From: Chloroflexi bacterium CFX4
GTDB taxonomy: Bacteria > Chloroflexota > Anaerolineae > Aggregatilineales > UBA2796
Direction of reading: 5' to 3'
NCBI GenBank assembly: GCA_021404685.1
Contig: QWHC01000005.1
Span: 150,408 to 214,407 of the forward strand
Length of the DNA: 64,000 nucleotides
Shown one piece after another: positions 62,546-64,000 of the stretch. Position numbers and translations under genes: made by a program. Positions within the stretch are counted from its first letter, which is position 1, and every line of letters starts with the position of its first letter. The notes beneath the pieces were generated by a model. It made no database searches. It saw only the letters and a program-made list of their open reading frames with translations, and had not been told where the DNA came from.

Positions 62546-63778
62546 ATGGCAACCAAACGTTTTCCGGATGAGCCTTCAGACGCCGCACCAGAGCCAACAT
62601 CGAATCCACCGAATCCAACTGGGCAGAGCGCGGCGCGGATGAGCCGCCCTGCAATGCCACCGCAACAGCCGGTCCCGCAAAGTGCGCCGCCGCCACACCC
62701 GGCGCGTGTTTCGCGGCGAGCAACCATACAGCGCCCATCGCAGCACATGCCGCGCACCTTAGCGCAAGTGCTGAACGATGCCAACGACTCGGTCGTGCGT
62801 GGCGATCTTTCCGATTTTGTGCCGCAGCCAACCGGTTTCGATCCGCTGGATGGCTTCATCGGCGGCGGTCTGCGTAAGACGGAACTGGTGCTGCTAGGCG
62901 GCGCGCAGGGCATTGGTAAGACGATTGCCGCGCTGCAAATGGCGCGCAATATTGCCATGCGCCCTGATCAGTTTGCCTTCTATATCTCCTATGAGCATAC
63001 CGAAACACATCTGATGAATCGGTTGCTCTGCCTAGAGAGCATCAATCCGCCAGAGATTGATCCGCGCAACGGACTGAAGCTCAAAGACCTGTTCGACACA
63101 ATCATCTCGCAGCGCGCCCGCGAACTGCTGGCACGCGATGGTAACAAAGCAGGCTCACTGCAAACCATCCTGCGCGAGAATCCGAAAACCTCGATGCCTT
63201 TGGCGCGCCTGAACAAATATGCCGACCGCCTGATTATGGTCAAGGCAAGCCCCGCCGTCACGACCCTCAACGCCATCCGCGAAATGACGGCACGCCTCGC
63301 CGAAGCCACCGGCGGCAACCTGACCATTTTCGTGGACTACCTGCAAAAAGTGGCGATCCATCCTGAGCGCGCCGCCAACGAGGAAGACAAGATCACAATT
63401 GTGGTGGAAGGGCTGAAAGATATTGCGCTCTCGCAGAACGTTTCGGTTGTCTCCATTGTCGCCTCCGACCGTGAAGGCTTGAAGGCAAAGCGCCTGCATC
63501 TATTCCATTTGCGCGGCAGCTCTGCGCTAGATTACGAATGCGACATCGCTATCATCATGAACAACAAGTATCAGGTGCTGGCGAAGGATCACATCTCATT
63601 TAATCCCTACGCAGCGCAGCAGTACCGCAACTGGGTGGTCTTCACTATCGAGAAAAATCGGGCAGGGCGCGCCATGACTGATATGGAATTCCAACTGCAC
63701 GCGCCGTTCTTTGCCTTTGATCCGCGTGGGCAGGAAGTCCGCCAGCAGCTTATTGACGATAAGATCATCGAGTCCTAA
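62546..63778 (+). CDS. Second DnaB/RadA-like RecA-fold ATPase with Pro-rich N-terminus
   Basis: A 410-residue protein. Residues 1-70 are Pro, Ala and Ser rich (EPSDAAPEPTSNPPNPT), with no DnaB primase-binding domain. The ATPase part resembles DnaB: PTGFDPLDGFIGGGLRKTELVLLGG, P-loop GAQGIGKTIAALQMARNIA (about 112-130) and TIFVDYLQKVAIHPERAANEEDK (about 260-282), with GSSALDYECDIAIIMNN later. It probably is a helicase or KaiC-like ATPase of unknown partner. It is expressed alone and followed by a terminator. It is paralogous to the real dnaB 1 kb away. Confidence 0.75.
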   Translation: MATKRFPDEPSDAAPEPTSNPPNPTGQSAARMSRPAMPPQQPVPQSAPPPHPARVSRRATIQRPSQHMPRTLAQVLNDANDSVVRGDLSDFVPQPTGFDPLDGFIGGGLRKTELVLLGGAQGIGKTIAALQMARNIAMRPDQFAFYISYEHTETHLMNRLLCLESINPPEIDPRNGLKLKDLFDTIISQRARELLARDGNKAGSLQTILRENPKTSMPLARLNKYADRLIMVKASPAVTTLNAIREMTARLAEATGGNLTIFVDYLQKVAIHPERAANEEDKITIVVEGLKDIALSQNVSVVSIVASDREGLKAKRLHLFHLRGSSALDYECDIAIIMNNKYQVLAKDHISFNPYAAQQYRNWVVFTIEKNRAGRAMTDMEFQLHAPFFAFDPRGQEVRQQLIDDKIIES

Positions 63779-63820
63779 ACGCGTTTGTCACTTCTGGGTA
63801 GCACCTATGCACCGCCGTCC

Positions 63821-63850
63821 GCCTCGCCAAAAAACTTGGCGAGGCGCTTT
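63821..63850 (+). terminator. Intrinsic terminator
   Basis: GCCTCGCCAA (63821-63830) and TTGGCGAGGC (63836-63845) with a five-base loop, then GCTTT. It lies 43 bases after the ATPase gene. Confidence 0.75.
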
Positions 63851-63965
63851 ACACACTTTGGTCACCCGCCCAATCGTCACCCCTCCCGCACCCCTGTTTT
63901 ACTCTGCGGCATTTTGCGCTAAGATTATCGGACTGATACAGCATCCGTTACAGAGTGATCCGCTT

Positions 63966-64000
63966 ATGTCTGACTTGTTGGAGAAACTCAATGTGCTGCT
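63966..64000 (+). CDS. Start of a gene cut by the right edge
   Basis: ATG at 63966 opens MSDLLEKLNVLL and runs off the window. A GAGTGAT lies eight bases before it. Only 11 codons are visible, so no family can be named. Confidence 0.4.
   Translation, partial: MSDLLEKLNVL

Noticed and set aside
63779..63965. A promoter for the gene at the right edge (TTTACT, TAAGAT)
   Set aside because: The -35 is weak and the spacing of 16 bases is not optimal; it is too uncertain to list as a feature.

Overview
The window (about 57% GC by eye) looks like a chromosomal segment of a Chloroflexota bacterium, probably Anaerolineae-like. This is inferred from style: several lipoproteins or secreted proteins join SH3b domains to Thr-Pro-rich linkers and SGNH-hydrolase-like domains, and a KaiB homologue sits beside a multi-PAS/GAF histidine kinase. 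No rRNA or tRNA gene was recognised, so the placement is not proven.

Layout. 1-4.6 kb (minus strand): a cut-off membrane gene, a DUF433/DUF5615 toxin-antitoxin-like pair whose toxin carries an in-frame TGA, and a sugar ABC transporter operon (binding protein and two permeases, no ATPase). 4.6-14 kb: two secreted SH3 proteins, a methyltransferase, a small membrane protein, an NAD(P)-dependent epimerase-like protein, a TetR regulator with a clear operator, and a 949-residue repeat-rich lipoprotein. 14-15.7 kb: a GNAT acetyltransferase and a nitrilase-fold protein lacking the catalytic cysteine.

15.9-25.1 kb: one minus-strand operon carrying a complete type I CRISPR-Cas system (cas8-cas7-cas5-cas3-cas6-cas1-cas2-cas4, best fit subtype I-B, Cst1/Cst2-like). 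It is read from a consensus promoter at 25053-25081. No CRISPR array is present in the window. The AT-richer leader holds a palindrome at the predicted start site, a 17-nt motif repeated about 175 bp apart, a foldable 132-bp element and a small open frame that overlaps the cas8 start.

25.6-47 kb: envelope proteins, cytidylate kinase, a thioesterase, a large sensor histidine kinase with KaiB, an M3 peptidase, tRNA-guanine transglycosylase, a phosphate-binding-like lipoprotein, a decayed formylglycine-generating-enzyme-like gene, a pseudokinase-SGNH membrane fusion, a response regulator and three glycosyltransferases. 46-55.5 kb: padR-recA operon, a Tat-exported deacetylase, a LysM surface protein, two stand-alone receivers, a DUF2225 protein, a WD40 protein, and a MarR regulator with two identical operators. 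55.5-64 kb: ComEC with a degenerate nuclease-like domain, then a replication cluster (bfn, dnaB, a DnaD-like gene and a tandem DnaC-like loader), and a second DnaB-like ATPase.

The coherent functional units are the CRISPR-Cas operon, the replication-initiation operon, the sugar transporter, the glycosyltransferase run and the MarR regulon. The most unusual observations are the cas leader architecture, the catalytically dead enzyme folds (nitrilase, kinase, ComEC MBL domain) and a small dispersed repeat family found in four intergenic regions.
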